The notes under the pieces are model-generated. The model saw only the letters and a program-made list of their open reading frames with translations, ran no database searches and was not told the DNA's origin. Shown here piece after piece: positions 1-7,937 of a DNA stretch of 64,000 bases. This DNA is from JANMDU01 sp031418715. Lineage in GTDB: Bacteria; Pseudomonadota; Gammaproteobacteria; Burkholderiales; Burkholderiaceae_C. How positions within the stretch are numbered: position 1 is the first letter of the stretch; each line of letters begins with the position of its first letter. The position numbers and the translations under genes are program-made. The stretch lies in assembly GCA_031418715.1 (NCBI GenBank), contig JANOJL010000070.1, forward strand, positions 1 to 64,000, read 5' to 3'.

Positions 1-4
1 ACTG

Positions 5-97
5 GCGTGGGTTTTTTTTGGGGTGTCCCACGCAGGTTGTTAATGGTGTATTGGGGGCGTTGCCTGCTGGGGGACACGAGCAGCGTTAGACACCCAA
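5..97 (+). repeat. Candidate structured element, diverged copy of the 32.6-kb element
   Basis: Non-coding DNA upstream of the rhodanese gene. A 7-bp stem is possible between 5-11 (GCGTGGG) and 27-33 (CCCACGC). A second set of 7-bp arms, GGGTGTC at 21-27 and GACACCC at 89-95, encloses about 60 nt. The enclosed part contains GGGGGACACGAGCA, which recurs as GGAGGACACGAGCA at 32653-32666, also inside an inverted repeat and in the same orientation. The remainder up to 167 holds only the ribosome binding site of the next gene (AAGGAG near 155). Confidence 0.45.
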
Positions 98-167
98 ATC
101 ACAGCCAAGGCCGCTTAGAGCCGAAGAAAAATATGCCAAACTCTCATCAAGACAAGGAGAAACCAGC

Positions 168-590
168 ATGCCCATCAAAGTATCCAGCCAACAACTCGTC
201 GACCAAGCCATGCGCGAAGTCAAAACTTACAGCGCTCAAGAAGTCAAAGCACGCATTGAGTCTGACAAATCTATGTTGCTTGTAGATATCAGAGACATCC
301 GCGAGCTGCAAACACCCGACGGTACGCCCGTGGGTAGCACGCATGCGCCGCGTGGCATGCTTGAGTTTTGGGTCGATCCGGCATCGCCCTATCACAAGCC
401 GTTGTGGGCAGATGAGAGCAAAGAGTTTGTGCTATTTTGCGGGCTGGGCTGGCGCAGTGCTTTGACGGCAAAGACGCTGCAAGACATGGGCATGGAAAAC
501 ATCGCACACATTGACGGTGGCTTCAAAGCCATGCAGGAAGCTGGCTTTGCCATGGAGACGCTGGAGCAACGTAAAGCAAAAAGAGGCTGA
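168..590 (+). CDS. Single-domain rhodanese-like sulfurtransferase
   Basis: The 140-residue product is one rhodanese domain without a signal peptide, so cytoplasmic. Around residues 39-44 it has the VDIRDIRE segment typical of the fold. The active-site loop CGLGWRS starts at Cys91, the presumed persulfide-carrying cysteine, and a DGGF segment follows near residue 116. The start is supported by AAGGAG about 8 bases upstream of ATG. Rhodaneses move sulfane sulfur to acceptors such as cyanide or thiols; the physiological acceptor cannot be read from the sequence. The next gene follows after about 15 bases and may be co-transcribed. The family call is secure, the specific role open. Confidence 0.9.
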   Translation: MPIKVSSQQLVDQAMREVKTYSAQEVKARIESDKSMLLVDIRDIRELQTPDGTPVGSTHAPRGMLEFWVDPASPYHKPLWADESKEFVLFCGLGWRSALTAKTLQDMGMENIAHIDGGFKAMQEAGFAMETLEQRKAKRG

Positions 591-605
591 AAGCGGGGGA
601 TGAAT

Positions 606-914
606 ATGTTTACCCAAACCGTTCGCGGCCTGTATTGCTATCGCTGCGGCTCGCGCAAAGTGGTGCGCGGTAATTTGGGTGAATCCACCCGCTTTTATCC
701 TTTGCGCGGCCTGCTGCAAAGTCTCTTGGGCAAGCCTGTGTTTCTGGAAAACGCGCATTCGCAAGCTTGCCTCGAATGCGGGCTCACATGGAATGAAGTC
801 GATGCCTATGAGCTGCGCAAAAACCTGCGTGAATACGGCGTCGCGCCGCACAGCACGGGCGTGATGCAAGCCATCAATAGCAATTTGCCTTTGAAACCTG
901 ATATTTCGATCTAA
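606..914 (+). CDS. Small zinc-ribbon-like hypothetical protein
   Basis: A short protein of about 102 residues with two CxxC pairs. With the start at 606 these are Cys11/Cys14 (YCYRCGS) and Cys55/Cys58 (ACLECGL), a spacing that fits a structural zinc site. No membrane segment or signal peptide is visible. An in-frame ATG at 600 also exists, but the GGGGG at 595-599 touches it, whereas it sits at a more usual distance from the ATG at 606. It lies just downstream of the rhodanese gene on the same strand. I do not recognise the family; metal binding is inferred from the cysteine pattern. Confidence 0.7.
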   Translation: MFTQTVRGLYCYRCGSRKVVRGNLGESTRFYPLRGLLQSLLGKPVFLENAHSQACLECGLTWNEVDAYELRKNLREYGVAPHSTGVMQAINSNLPLKPDISI

Positions 915-995
915 ATCTGTGGATCGCCGGCATCAATACTGCGTGGAATGCTCAGTTATTGATAGCAATTAAAATACAACTTTATGGGAGCAGGT

Positions 996-1658
996 ATGAA
1001 GTTTGACGCGATCTTGTTTGACTGCGATGGCGTGCTGGTCGATAGCGAGGGCATTACCAATGGCGTGTTGCGCGACATGTTGGGCGCCATGGGCTGGAAG
1101 ATGAGCGAGGAAGAATGCATGAAGCATTTTGTTGGCCATCTCGTGCAAGATCAAGGCGAATTGATTTATAAAAACACTGGCCAACACATTGACGATGCGT
1201 GGATAGAAGACTTTCGCGCGAGGCGCAATCAGGCTTTGCACGAATCACTCACTGCGATCCCTCTTATTGACGCAGCACTGGCCACTATCACCCAGAGCTA
1301 CGGCAAAAAAATCGCCTGTGCCAGCGGCGCCGATCGCGCCAAAGTGATGCTGCAACTGACTAAAACAGGCCTACTGCACTACTTTGAAGGCCGCATTTTC
1401 AGCGGTGTAGAAATGCCCAAAAGCAAGCCCGCGCCCGATGTGTATTTGGCCGCTGCAGCAGCACTCGGCGTTGACCCCAAACGCTGCGCCGTCATTGAAG
1501 ACAGCACCACCGGCGCCAAGGCTGGCGTGGCCGCTGGTTGCACCGTGTTTGCTTACTGTCCAGACGAATTGGGGCATTCGAGCGCGCAAGCCATGCGCGA
1601 TGTGGGAGCAAGCCATGTGTTCATCAGCATGGCTGCTTTGCCAGCACTTCTTGTTTAA
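996..1658 (+). CDS. HAD-superfamily hydrolase (phosphoglycolate phosphatase / beta-phosphoglucomutase-like)
   Basis: A 220-residue HAD subfamily IA protein. Motif I is DCDGVLVDSEG with the nucleophile Asp9 and acid-base Asp11. Motif II is the CASG segment, the motif III lysine lies in KSKPAPDVY, and motif IV is VIEDSTTGAKAG. The helical cap between motifs I and II is of ordinary size. The ATG at 996 is preferred over an in-frame ATG at 984 because GGAGCAGG lies directly upstream of 996. Such enzymes hydrolyse small sugar phosphates or phosphoglycolate; the substrate is not predictable here. No operon partner is evident. Confidence 0.85.
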   Translation: MKFDAILFDCDGVLVDSEGITNGVLRDMLGAMGWKMSEEECMKHFVGHLVQDQGELIYKNTGQHIDDAWIEDFRARRNQALHESLTAIPLIDAALATITQSYGKKIACASGADRAKVMLQLTKTGLLHYFEGRIFSGVEMPKSKPAPDVYLAAAAALGVDPKRCAVIEDSTTGAKAGVAAGCTVFAYCPDELGHSSAQAMRDVGASHVFISMAALPALLV

Positions 1659-1972
1659 TTTTTTTTCTCTGCCAAGTTACGCAAATGCAAGCGCAGCTCG
1701 CGCTTTTGCTTGGCATTGCATTGCCGCCAAGCTTGGCGCACCAGCTCGGCGATATGATCCTCCGCCTCATCGGGCAAAGGCTCTGAAGTGGCCTGCGCTT
1801 CATCCAGCCAATGCGCCGCGTGATTGATGCTGCGAAAACTGTGATCCACAAGAGCTTTCAATCGCATATCGAAGCGGTGAACTGTCACCACAACTATGTG
1901 CAAAAAGAAACGCATTTTGGGGAAGACGTATTCGTCACCCGCAAAGGTGCAGTGAGTGCGAAGAAAGGCCAA
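1655..1972 (-). pseudogene. Chimeric reading frame: C-terminal fragment of an unknown gene abutting the rtcB remnant
   Basis: An open frame of 105 codons. Its last 50 or so codons (about 1658-1810) do not overlap rtcB and encode a charged, helical C-terminus with a lysine-rich end. Its first half is only the antisense of rtcB. The simplest reading is that the true 5' half of this gene was lost at the junction near 1810, where rtcB also lost its 5' half. It may instead be a chance open frame. I do not recognise the C-terminal segment. Confidence 0.3.
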
Positions 1973-2275
1973 TTGGGGATCATCCCCGGCAGCATGGGTG
2001 CGCGCAGCTACATCGTGCGCGGCAAAGGCAACCCGGAGTCGTTTGAATCCTGTTCACACGGCGCAGGGCGCATCATGAGCCGAGGCGAAGCCAAGCGCCG
2101 CTTCACGCTGGCAGATCACCGCAATGCGACAGAAGGCGTGGAATGCCGCAAAGACAAAAACGTGATTGACGAGACACCCGCTGCCTACAAGGACATTGAC
2201 GCAGTGATGGCTGCGCAAAGCGATCTCGTGGATGTGGTGCATTCGTTTAAGCAGGTGGTGTGTGTGAAGGGCTAA
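1811..2275 (+). pseudogene. rtcB: Truncated rtcB: C-terminal part of RNA ligase RtcB
   Basis: The 154 codons match the C-terminal third of the RtcB RNA-splicing ligase. Present are the NCHHNYV segment with its metal-binding histidines, a GIIPGSMGARSYIVRG stretch, the SCSHGAGR motif holding the guanylylated histidine, the DIDAVM stretch and the terminal VVCVKG. RtcB proteins are usually around 400 residues or more, so roughly the first 250 residues, including several metal ligands, are missing. Homology appears to begin exactly at the first codons of this frame (MRRVIDAAK). No RtcB-like sequence is visible between 1659 and 1810. It is probably a non-functional deletion remnant. Confidence 0.8.
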
Positions 2276-2353
2276 CGCCTTGACACACTCCATACAGCTG
2301 CTTGCTTACATATTCAAGCTTAGCGACATAATGCAACAAACGTCTTTGCGGCG

Positions 2354-3148
2354 ATGGAGTCTGATGCGATGAATATGCTCTCTGCTTGGGGCTGGCCTGC
2401 GGTGATCGCGGGGGTGATAGCAATTGCAGCGCTGGCGCTGCTTATTTGGTTTGTGCTGCAGCGCGCAGCGCCTGTGGTGCATTCAGGCAAGCTGCGCCCT
2501 TTCCGCCTAGAAGACTGGCAGTCGAGCACGATGCGCCCGCTCACACAAACCGAGCTGCGCGCCTTCGTGTTACTGCGCCGCGCTTTGCCTGAATGTTTGC
2601 TGCTGCCGCAAATTGCACTTGCGCGGTTCTTGAGTGTGGCGCAAAACCGCTCTTACAACCAGTGGTTTGGCAGCGTGGGGCGCAGATGCGTGGACTTTTT
2701 GATTTGCTCGGAGCATGGCGATGTGCTGGGGGTGATTCAGCTGCAATCGAACAAACCCGGCAAGCAGGCCTCTGAGGGCACGCTGCGCAAAATCAAAGCG
2801 CTAGAAATGGCTCAAATTCCCGTCTGGCAGATCGCAGGCAACGATTTGCCAGATGCGAAAGCTTTACGTGCGATGGTGATGCCTGAATTGCAAGCGGCAG
2901 AGCAGCACTCGATGCAACACTCCGTGCACCATGTGGAATCCGAGTGGGAAGCCACGCGCATGGAATTGCGCGAAGCGACTGTGCCTGCGGGCAAGAAAAA
3001 ATCAGAGCCCGTCAGCGACCGCTGGAATCAACCTTGGCCGAATGAGGAAGCGCGCTCCAGCGTGTTCTTAGACGAGATGGGCATGATCGAAGTGCCGCCG
3101 ATCAAAACCAAAGGCAGCGGACGCGCCGCGACTGGCTTCACACGCTGA
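2354..3148 (+). CDS. Membrane-anchored DUF2726 protein
   Basis: A 264-residue protein with one N-terminal membrane helix (about residues 14-36, alternating Ala/Ile/Leu) followed by a cytoplasmic DUF2726-like domain. That domain is seen as LLPQIALARFLSV, then VGRRCVDFLIC, then GVIQL near residues 82-130. DUF2726 is a nuclease-like fold by family description; function here is unknown. A charged, less conserved tail of about 90 residues follows. Two in-frame ATG codons (2354, 2369) are possible and neither has a strong ribosome site. It converges with the redoxin gene downstream, with an inverted repeat between them. Confidence 0.7.
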   Translation: MESDAMNMLSAWGWPAVIAGVIAIAALALLIWFVLQRAAPVVHSGKLRPFRLEDWQSSTMRPLTQTELRAFVLLRRALPECLLLPQIALARFLSVAQNRSYNQWFGSVGRRCVDFLICSEHGDVLGVIQLQSNKPGKQASEGTLRKIKALEMAQIPVWQIAGNDLPDAKALRAMVMPELQAAEQHSMQHSVHHVESEWEATRMELREATVPAGKKKSEPVSDRWNQPWPNEEARSSVFLDEMGMIEVPPIKTKGSGRAATGFTR

Positions 3149-3179
3149 GCGTGTCGCACAAATCCTGATCAGGATTTGT
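3140..3179. terminator. Inverted repeats between convergent genes
   Basis: Two adjacent dyads lie between the convergent genes: ACACGC/GCGTGT at 3140-3154, and a perfect 22-bp palindrome at 3158-3179 built from ACAAATCCTGA and its complement. The palindrome overlaps the stop codon of the minus-strand gene. There is no clear T-run, so a bidirectional terminator role is inferred from position only. Confidence 0.5.
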
Positions 3180-3795
3180 ATTTCACCGAGCAGCCATACG
3201 CCCGCGTGACGTTGTTGCTCACCGGCTTACCGCCCGCCATTTCAGTGAGTGACACTTTGACGTAATTCGTCGCTTTCGGAATGTCTGAAGCGCTTGCAGT
3301 GGGAATGCTGTCGATCCCGCCTGCGTAGACCAGCATGCCTTTGCCGTCCACGATGTACATATGGGGTGTGGTACGAGCACCATAGGCTTTGCCAATTTTG
3401 CCGTCTTCGTCCATCAGGGTGTGGGTCGCAGGTGCTTTTTGCTGTTTCATCCAGGCGGCTAATTTTGCAGGTGCGAGGTAATCCGGGTGATCGTTGCCGG
3501 TGGAATTCACAGCGAGCCAGACCACGTTTTTAGCCAGCGCATCTTGCTGCGTGCCTTGCATGTTTCCGCCTTCGTAATGCTTACGTACATAGGGGCAACC
3601 GGGGTTGACCCATTCGAGCACAACGGTTTTGCCTTTGAAATCAGCGAGGGAAACGGCTTTGCCATTCACATCTTTGGCGCTGAAGTTCGGCGCGAGTTGG
3701 CCCACGGTGGCGGTGGCTTGCGCCCACGATTGGGAAGTGATGGCCAACAGTGTGGCTGCAGCGATGGATGAGGTGGCGAATTGGCGGCGTTGCAT
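3169..3795 (-). CDS. Exported redoxin-domain protein (thioredoxin/AhpC-TSA-like)
   Basis: A 208-residue protein beginning MQRRQFATSS, a plausible twin-arginine signal (RRQF followed by a hydrophobic run ending SWAQA), so probably periplasmic. The mature part has the redoxin fold start APNFSAKDVNGKAVSLADFKGK and an active-site segment NPGCPYVRKHY with the single Cys67. The second cysteine of a CxxC is absent, so it is peroxiredoxin-like rather than a classical thioredoxin. A later Cys sits near the C-terminus (YGCSVKYK). The start at 3795 has AGGAG upstream and is preferred over longer upstream starts. It follows dsbD by about 34 bases on the same strand, suggesting that DsbD keeps it reduced. 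Confidence 0.85.
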   Translation of the reverse strand: MQRRQFATSSIAAATLLAITSQSWAQATATVGQLAPNFSAKDVNGKAVSLADFKGKTVVLEWVNPGCPYVRKHYEGGNMQGTQQDALAKNVVWLAVNSTGNDHPDYLAPAKLAAWMKQQKAPATHTLMDEDGKIGKAYGARTTPHMYIVDGKGMLVYAGGIDSIPTASASDIPKATNYVKVSLTEMAGGKPVSNNVTRAYGCSVKYKS

Positions 3796-3829
3796 GGAGT
3801 GGCTCCTAAAAACTATCTCGATAGATGAC

Positions 3830-6076
3830 TTAGATTTTGGCAAGTTCCGCGCGAACCTGCGCGACGCTCAAAATTTCCGACATGATCACAGGGGCACTGC
3901 CCGGTTTGTACAGCACATAAACAGGCACGCCGCTGCGCCCCAAACTGGTGAGCGCTTGCGTGATGGCAGGATCGCGCTTCGTCCAATCGGCTCTGAGCAA
4001 TTGCACTTTTTTGGCTTCGAAATCTTGCACGACTTCGTTATCCGCCAGCGTGGTTTTCTTGTTGTATTGGCAGGTGACGCACCAAGCGGCAGTGAAATCG
4101 ACGAAGACAGGTTTATTTTGCGCCAGCAATTGCTCGGTTTTGCCTGGCTCCCAAGCTTGCCAGCCGTTGCTCAGTGCAACTGGCGCAGACTCCTGAATTT
4201 TTAAGACATTTGGGCTGATAGCCGTTATAAATCCTGCGCCAATTGCTATCGAAATAATAGCAAATATCAGCCTTGCACTTCCGCGCAGCGACAGCGCCCA
4301 GACGATCATCGAGACGCACAGCAGCAAGACGAGCAACGCAGCAGTCCCATCAATCCCGCTTTGCTGCCCAATCACCCACAGCAGCCACGCAACAGTTGCC
4401 AGCATCGGAAACGCCATGAATTTCTTGAACACATCCATCCACGCGCCTGGGCGCGGCAGCAAGTTTGCCACCGCTGGAATCAAGCTCGCGGCCAGATAGG
4501 GCAACGCCATGCCGATGCCCAAAGCGGCAAACACGGCCAGCGCCTGCCATGCAGGCAAACCGAGCGCAAAGCCGAGCGATGCGCCCATGAAAGGCGCGGT
4601 ACAAGGCGAGGCAATCGCCACTGCCAACACACCTGATAAAAACGCATCGATTTGGGGATTCTTCGCCTGTAAAGTGGCTAAAGAGGAAGGCAGGAAATTA
4701 GAAAATTCAAACACACCCAGCAAATTCAACGCAATCAAGGTGAATAACAGCGCCAGCATCGCCACAACGAGGGGCGATTGCAATTGAAAGCCCCAACCCA
4801 GCGCCTCGCCGCCCGCCCGCAGTGCCAGCATCAAGCCACCCAACGCCATGAAACTCAGCACCACGCCCGCCGTGTAAGTCACGCCACCTGCCACGCGCGC
4901 TTTTTGGTTCGGCGCGTTAGCAAACCCCAGCACCTTGATCGCTAAGACTGGCAGCACGCAAGGCATCAAATTCAAAATCAAACCGCCGATCAGCGCCAGT
5001 AAAAGCGCGGGCAGCAAACCCGTCACCGCACTGTCTCCATCCGCGTTCACAGGCGCTTTAGAAGCATTCGCGTTGGCCTGCAAAGCAGCCACCAACTCGG
5101 GCGGCATTTGCGCTTTGGCGCTGAGTGTCGGCCACGTACCCTCCACCTTCGCCTGCACGCGCAGCGCCGTTTTACCGTCTGCTGATAGCACCAGCGGCAT
5201 CATCTCGGGAGAAGCGCTGCGCTGCGCAGAGATCGGAAACGATGCCGTCCACACATCGCCCTTCCAAGCTTGGCTCCAGAGCGCTGCCGGTTTACCATTG
5301 CTCTCAGAAGCCAGCTTCGCACCGTTTTCCAACACTTCGGCCGTTTCAGGAAATATCTGCAAACTCTTGCCGCGCATCGCCGCAGGCAAATTTGCCACGC
5401 TGAACTCCACATTGTTCCCAGCGATCTTCCCGCTGCTGCTGGAAGCCACATCTTGCGGATAAGCCGCAAAAGCCGCGTCAAACGCCGGCTTCGCTAATGC
5501 CGTCGAGCTCGTCGCCGGAATCTTCAAAGCAAATTCGCCCTCTTCAGGGATACATTCCTGCTTGCAAACCAGCCAAATCGCTTTGAGCTTCACTTCCAAA
5601 TCAGGCTTCAACAGATCAGGCTTGTAGAGCGATGAAACTTCCAAAGGCACCGGCAGCAAGATCGTGTTCTCGTAGCCGAAATTGGCCAGCGAAGCAATCC
5701 AAATTTTCTTAGGCACAGGCCAGCGCGTCTCGCCTGGCTGCACGCCTGCGGGAAGCTGCCACTGCATATCGGTGGGCTGCCCAGAGTCGCCAGAATTCTT
5801 CCAATAGGTGTGCCACTCCGGCTGATGAGTGAGCTGCAAACCCACCCACACCTGCTTGCCCGCTCCCACGCCATCAGGCGCATAAGCCAACAATTCCGCC
5901 CGAACTTGCGGTGTCGTCACCACTGAACCTGCGCTTTTGGATGCGAAATTTATTGAGCTATTTTGGGCATTAGCTGTTGTAGAACCTGCGCAGATTGCTA
6001 TGAAAAAAAGAGCACTTAAGAGCTGCCTAGTACTTGATTGAAGTCGTTGATAGAAAAACATGAGAGCCAGAGTCAT
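3830..6076 (-). CDS. dsbD: Thiol:disulfide interchange protein DsbD (cytochrome c biogenesis type)
   Basis: A 748-residue inner-membrane electron carrier that passes reducing equivalents from cytoplasmic thioredoxin to periplasmic thiol proteins. Order: signal peptide ending TANAQ, a periplasmic N-terminal domain of about 300 residues, an eight-helix DsbD core with the conserved cysteines in LNLMPCVLPVL and ASPCTAPFMG, then a C-terminal thioredoxin domain with AAWCVTCQ (Cys666 and Cys669). Two copies of the dispersed 45-bp repeat lie inside the frame: one around the signal cleavage region (5971-6013), one just before the C-terminal thioredoxin domain (4219-4263). It is the upstream partner of the redoxin gene. 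The start ATG has no strong ribosome site; ATG 6061 is an alternative. Confidence 0.93.
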   Translation of the reverse strand: MTLALMFFYQRLQSSTRQLLSALFFIAICAGSTTANAQNSSINFASKSAGSVVTTPQVRAELLAYAPDGVGAGKQVWVGLQLTHQPEWHTYWKNSGDSGQPTDMQWQLPAGVQPGETRWPVPKKIWIASLANFGYENTILLPVPLEVSSLYKPDLLKPDLEVKLKAIWLVCKQECIPEEGEFALKIPATSSTALAKPAFDAAFAAYPQDVASSSSGKIAGNNVEFSVANLPAAMRGKSLQIFPETAEVLENGAKLASESNGKPAALWSQAWKGDVWTASFPISAQRSASPEMMPLVLSADGKTALRVQAKVEGTWPTLSAKAQMPPELVAALQANANASKAPVNADGDSAVTGLLPALLLALIGGLILNLMPCVLPVLAIKVLGFANAPNQKARVAGGVTYTAGVVLSFMALGGLMLALRAGGEALGWGFQLQSPLVVAMLALLFTLIALNLLGVFEFSNFLPSSLATLQAKNPQIDAFLSGVLAVAIASPCTAPFMGASLGFALGLPAWQALAVFAALGIGMALPYLAASLIPAVANLLPRPGAWMDVFKKFMAFPMLATVAWLLWVIGQQSGIDGTAALLVLLLCVSMIVWALSLRGSARLIFAIISIAIGAGFITAISPNVLKIQESAPVALSNGWQAWEPGKTEQLLAQNKPVFVDFTAAWCVTCQYNKKTTLADNEVVQDFEAKKVQLLRADWTKRDPAITQALTSLGRSGVPVYVLYKPGSAPVIMSEILSVAQVRAELAKI
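4219..4263 (+). repeat. Dispersed 45-bp repeat, copy A (in dsbD)
   Basis: TAGCCGTTATAAA, then CCTGCGCC, then TTGCTATCGAAATAATAGCA: all three blocks of the consensus. Inserted in frame between the last DsbD membrane helix and the thioredoxin domain, antisense to the gene. Confidence 0.85.
5971..6013 (+). repeat. Dispersed 45-bp repeat, copy B (in dsbD signal region)
   Basis: TAGCTGTTGTAGAA, CCTGCGCAG and TTGCTATGAAA match the first three quarters of the consensus; the last ATAGC is degraded to AGAGC. It lies in frame over the DsbD signal peptide. Confidence 0.75.
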
Positions 6077-6092
6077 TTAACTGTAAAAAAGT

Positions 6093-6893
6093 TCAGCTTG
6101 CAAAGCCTAACACCACGCGCCGCGTCGTCGCAGATTTTTTCTCGATCTTGGTCACGATCACAGCGCCGATCTCGGATGTGTTGGCCACATGTGTACCGCC
6201 GCAGGGCTGCAGGTCGATCAATTCATCTGCTCCCACACGCTCGGCGTCTGCAGGCGCGGTGCCGATCCGTATCGTGCGAATCACGCCGCTGCCGCGCGGC
6301 GGGCTCACGCTCATGCTTTTGACCAAGGCGGGGTTGGCATCGAGCTCTTCATCGGTGATGCTGCTCAAGAGGATGGGGTGCGCAGCGGCTACAAGCTTGG
6401 CGATCTCAGCGCTCAAGAAATCTTTATCCAGCGGATCGGTCATGCTGAAATCCATTCGCGCGTTATCAGGCGTGATCGAGCAGCCGTTCACGAGCTGCGG
6501 CACGATGTGGCAAAGGAGATGCGTGGTGGTGTGAAAGCGCATCAGGCGGTGGCGGCGTTGCCAATCAATACGCGCCGTGAGAGCGTCGCCTTGCTTCAAA
6601 TTTGATAGCACACTCCGCACATTATGTAACGGGGAACTGACTAAAACATGCCAAATCCCATCGGTAGGCAGACCTACCGCAGTCTTGGCTTTTCGCGTAT
6701 CTGAAATAGCTATTTCCATGCCATCAGGAAGCAGCAGCCAGCCAGCATCTCCCGCCTGCCCGCCGCCAAGTGGATAAAAAACGGTGCGATCCAGCTCCAC
6801 CGCCAGGCTGCCGTCAGCCCATTCACGCAGCCCCACGAATTGCGCGCTGCATTCCTGAAGATACGCATCTTGGCGAAAAAGGTCCTGGGTCAT
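6093..6893 (-). CDS. Alanyl-tRNA editing protein AlaX (AlaX-M type)
   Basis: A 266-residue freestanding editing domain that hydrolyses mischarged aminoacyl-tRNA(Ala), by family knowledge mainly Ser-tRNA(Ala). Zinc ligands are visible: HTTTH with His121 and His125, and CGGTH with Cys231 and His235. The N-terminal part holds the FYPLGGGQAGDAG segment seen in AlaRS-related second additional domains. There is no catalytic synthetase core, consistent with AlaX. One copy of the dispersed repeat (6591-6632) codes for about residues 88-101 without shifting the frame. The gene is 16 bases upstream of dsbD and on the same strand; co-transcription is possible but functionally unobvious. Confidence 0.92.
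   Translation of the reverse strand: MTQDLFRQDAYLQECSAQFVGLREWADGSLAVELDRTVFYPLGGGQAGDAGWLLLPDGMEIAISDTRKAKTAVGLPTDGIWHVLVSSPLHNVRSVLSNLKQGDALTARIDWQRRHRLMRFHTTTHLLCHIVPQLVNGCSITPDNARMDFSMTDPLDKDFLSAEIAKLVAAAHPILLSSITDEELDANPALVKSMSVSPPRGSGVIRTIRIGTAPADAERVGADELIDLQPCGGTHVANTSEIGAVIVTKIEKKSATTRRVVLGFAS
6591..6632 (-). repeat. Dispersed 45-bp repeat, copy C (in alaX)
   Basis: Read on the minus strand it shows CCGTTACATAAT, TGCGGAGTG and GCTATCAAATTTGAAGCAA, colinear with the consensus and without gaps. It lies in frame within the AlaX coding sequence. Confidence 0.7.
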
Positions 6894-7009
6894 GCCCGCA
6901 GTTTATCTCGCACTGGCCTGCAGAGCCTGCGCAGGCGACCCTCAGCTAGGAAGATGGGGTTTTTGCTCTGCTATCTGGCACGAAAATCGCTTACATTCTT
7001 TTGAAATAG

Positions 7010-7025
7010 TTGACCAAACGGTTAG
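7010..7025. promoter_or_regulatory. RutR-like operator upstream of the first ABC importer
   Basis: TTGACCA-AA-CGGTTAG is an imperfect copy of the RutR palindrome TTGACCA-N2-TGGTCAA: the left half is perfect and the right half matches at 4 of 7. It lies about 80 bases upstream of the importer's ATPase gene. A near-perfect copy lies at 17157-17172. Binding by the TetR protein at 10984-11619 is inferred. Confidence 0.55.
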
Positions 7026-7106
7026 CTTTTAAAAGACAAACTGAGCTTGCAGACTGCCTTAGCGTGAACTTAGGATGCTTTGCACTTGATTTTTACGATT
7101 TTGCCA

Positions 7107-7937
7107 ATGAACATTTCCGATCCTTCTCCCGCACAACATCCAGCTGCGCCCGCCGCCAAAGAGCCAGCCCGCGCTGTTCAGGTGCGCAATGCCAGCGTGA
7201 TCTATCAAACGGCAGATCAACCCGTTCATGCGCTGAGCGATATTCATTTGGACATCGCTCAAGGCGAATTCGTCTCCCTGATTGGCCCTTCAGGTTGCGG
7301 CAAAACCACGCTGATGCGCGTGATTGCAGATCTGGAGCAAATCAGTAGTGGCGAAGTGTGGGTCAACGGCGTATCGCCACAAAATGCGCGGCTGGCTCGT
7401 GCTTATGGTTATGTCTTCCAAGCACCCGCCTTGTTTCCTTGGCGCACCGTGCTGGCCAATGTGACCTTGCCTTTGCAAATTCAAGGTTTTTCTCGCGAGA
7501 AGGCGCGCTCAGTCGCGATGGATCATCTCGCACGCGTGAGCCTGAAGGGCTTTGAAAATAAATACCCATGGCAGCTCTCGGGCGGCATGCAGCAGCGTGT
7601 CTCGATTGCACGAGCGCTCTCGTTTGAGCCCAAGCTCTTGATGATGGACGAGCCCTTTGGTGCGCTCGATGAAATCACCCGCGATCGGCTCAACGAGCAG
7701 CTTCAGCAACTATGGCAGCGCGAGCGGCGCACGGTGGTGTTTGTCACGCATTCGATTGCCGAGGCGGTGTATTTGTCCACCCGGATTGTGGTGATGTCGC
7801 CTCGCCCGGGGCGCATAGTGAAAGTGATTGATTCCACCCTGCCGAATGAGCGGCATTTGGGGCTGCGCGACAGCCCAGAATTCATCGCGCTGGCGCATGA
7901 AGTGCGCGAGGCTTTGGCTGATGGCCACCATGAATAA
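7107..7937 (+). CDS. ABC importer ATPase (NrtD/SsuB/TauB-type)
   Basis: A cytoplasmic ATP-binding subunit of about 276 residues that powers uptake of a small organic solute. Visible are Walker A GPSGCGKTT, the Q-loop segment VFQAPALFPW, signature LSGGMQQR, Walker B LLMMDEPFGALDE and the H-loop VTHS. ATG 7107 is chosen; the longer frame would need a TTG at 7080. Its 3' end overlaps the next gene, so the ATPase, both permeases and the binding protein form one operon. The substrate is probably a nucleobase or pyrimidine-like compound, inferred from the RutR-like operator upstream and the pyrimidine catabolic genes next door. No TPP riboswitch is visible upstream. Confidence 0.88.
   Translation: MNISDPSPAQHPAAPAAKEPARAVQVRNASVIYQTADQPVHALSDIHLDIAQGEFVSLIGPSGCGKTTLMRVIADLEQISSGEVWVNGVSPQNARLARAYGYVFQAPALFPWRTVLANVTLPLQIQGFSREKARSVAMDHLARVSLKGFENKYPWQLSGGMQQRVSIARALSFEPKLLMMDEPFGALDEITRDRLNEQLQQLWQRERRTVVFVTHSIAEAVYLSTRIVVMSPRPGRIVKVIDSTLPNERHLGLRDSPEFIALAHEVREALADGHHE

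Noticed and set aside
957..978. TTGATAGCAATTAAAATAC before the HAD gene as a repeat copy
   Set aside because: Too short and diverged; compatible with ordinary AT-rich promoter sequence.
6894..7106. TPP or other riboswitch ahead of the NMT1-type importer
   Set aside because: No CTGAGA/ACCTGA thi-box elements or other known riboswitch core seen; a RutR-like operator explains the region better.
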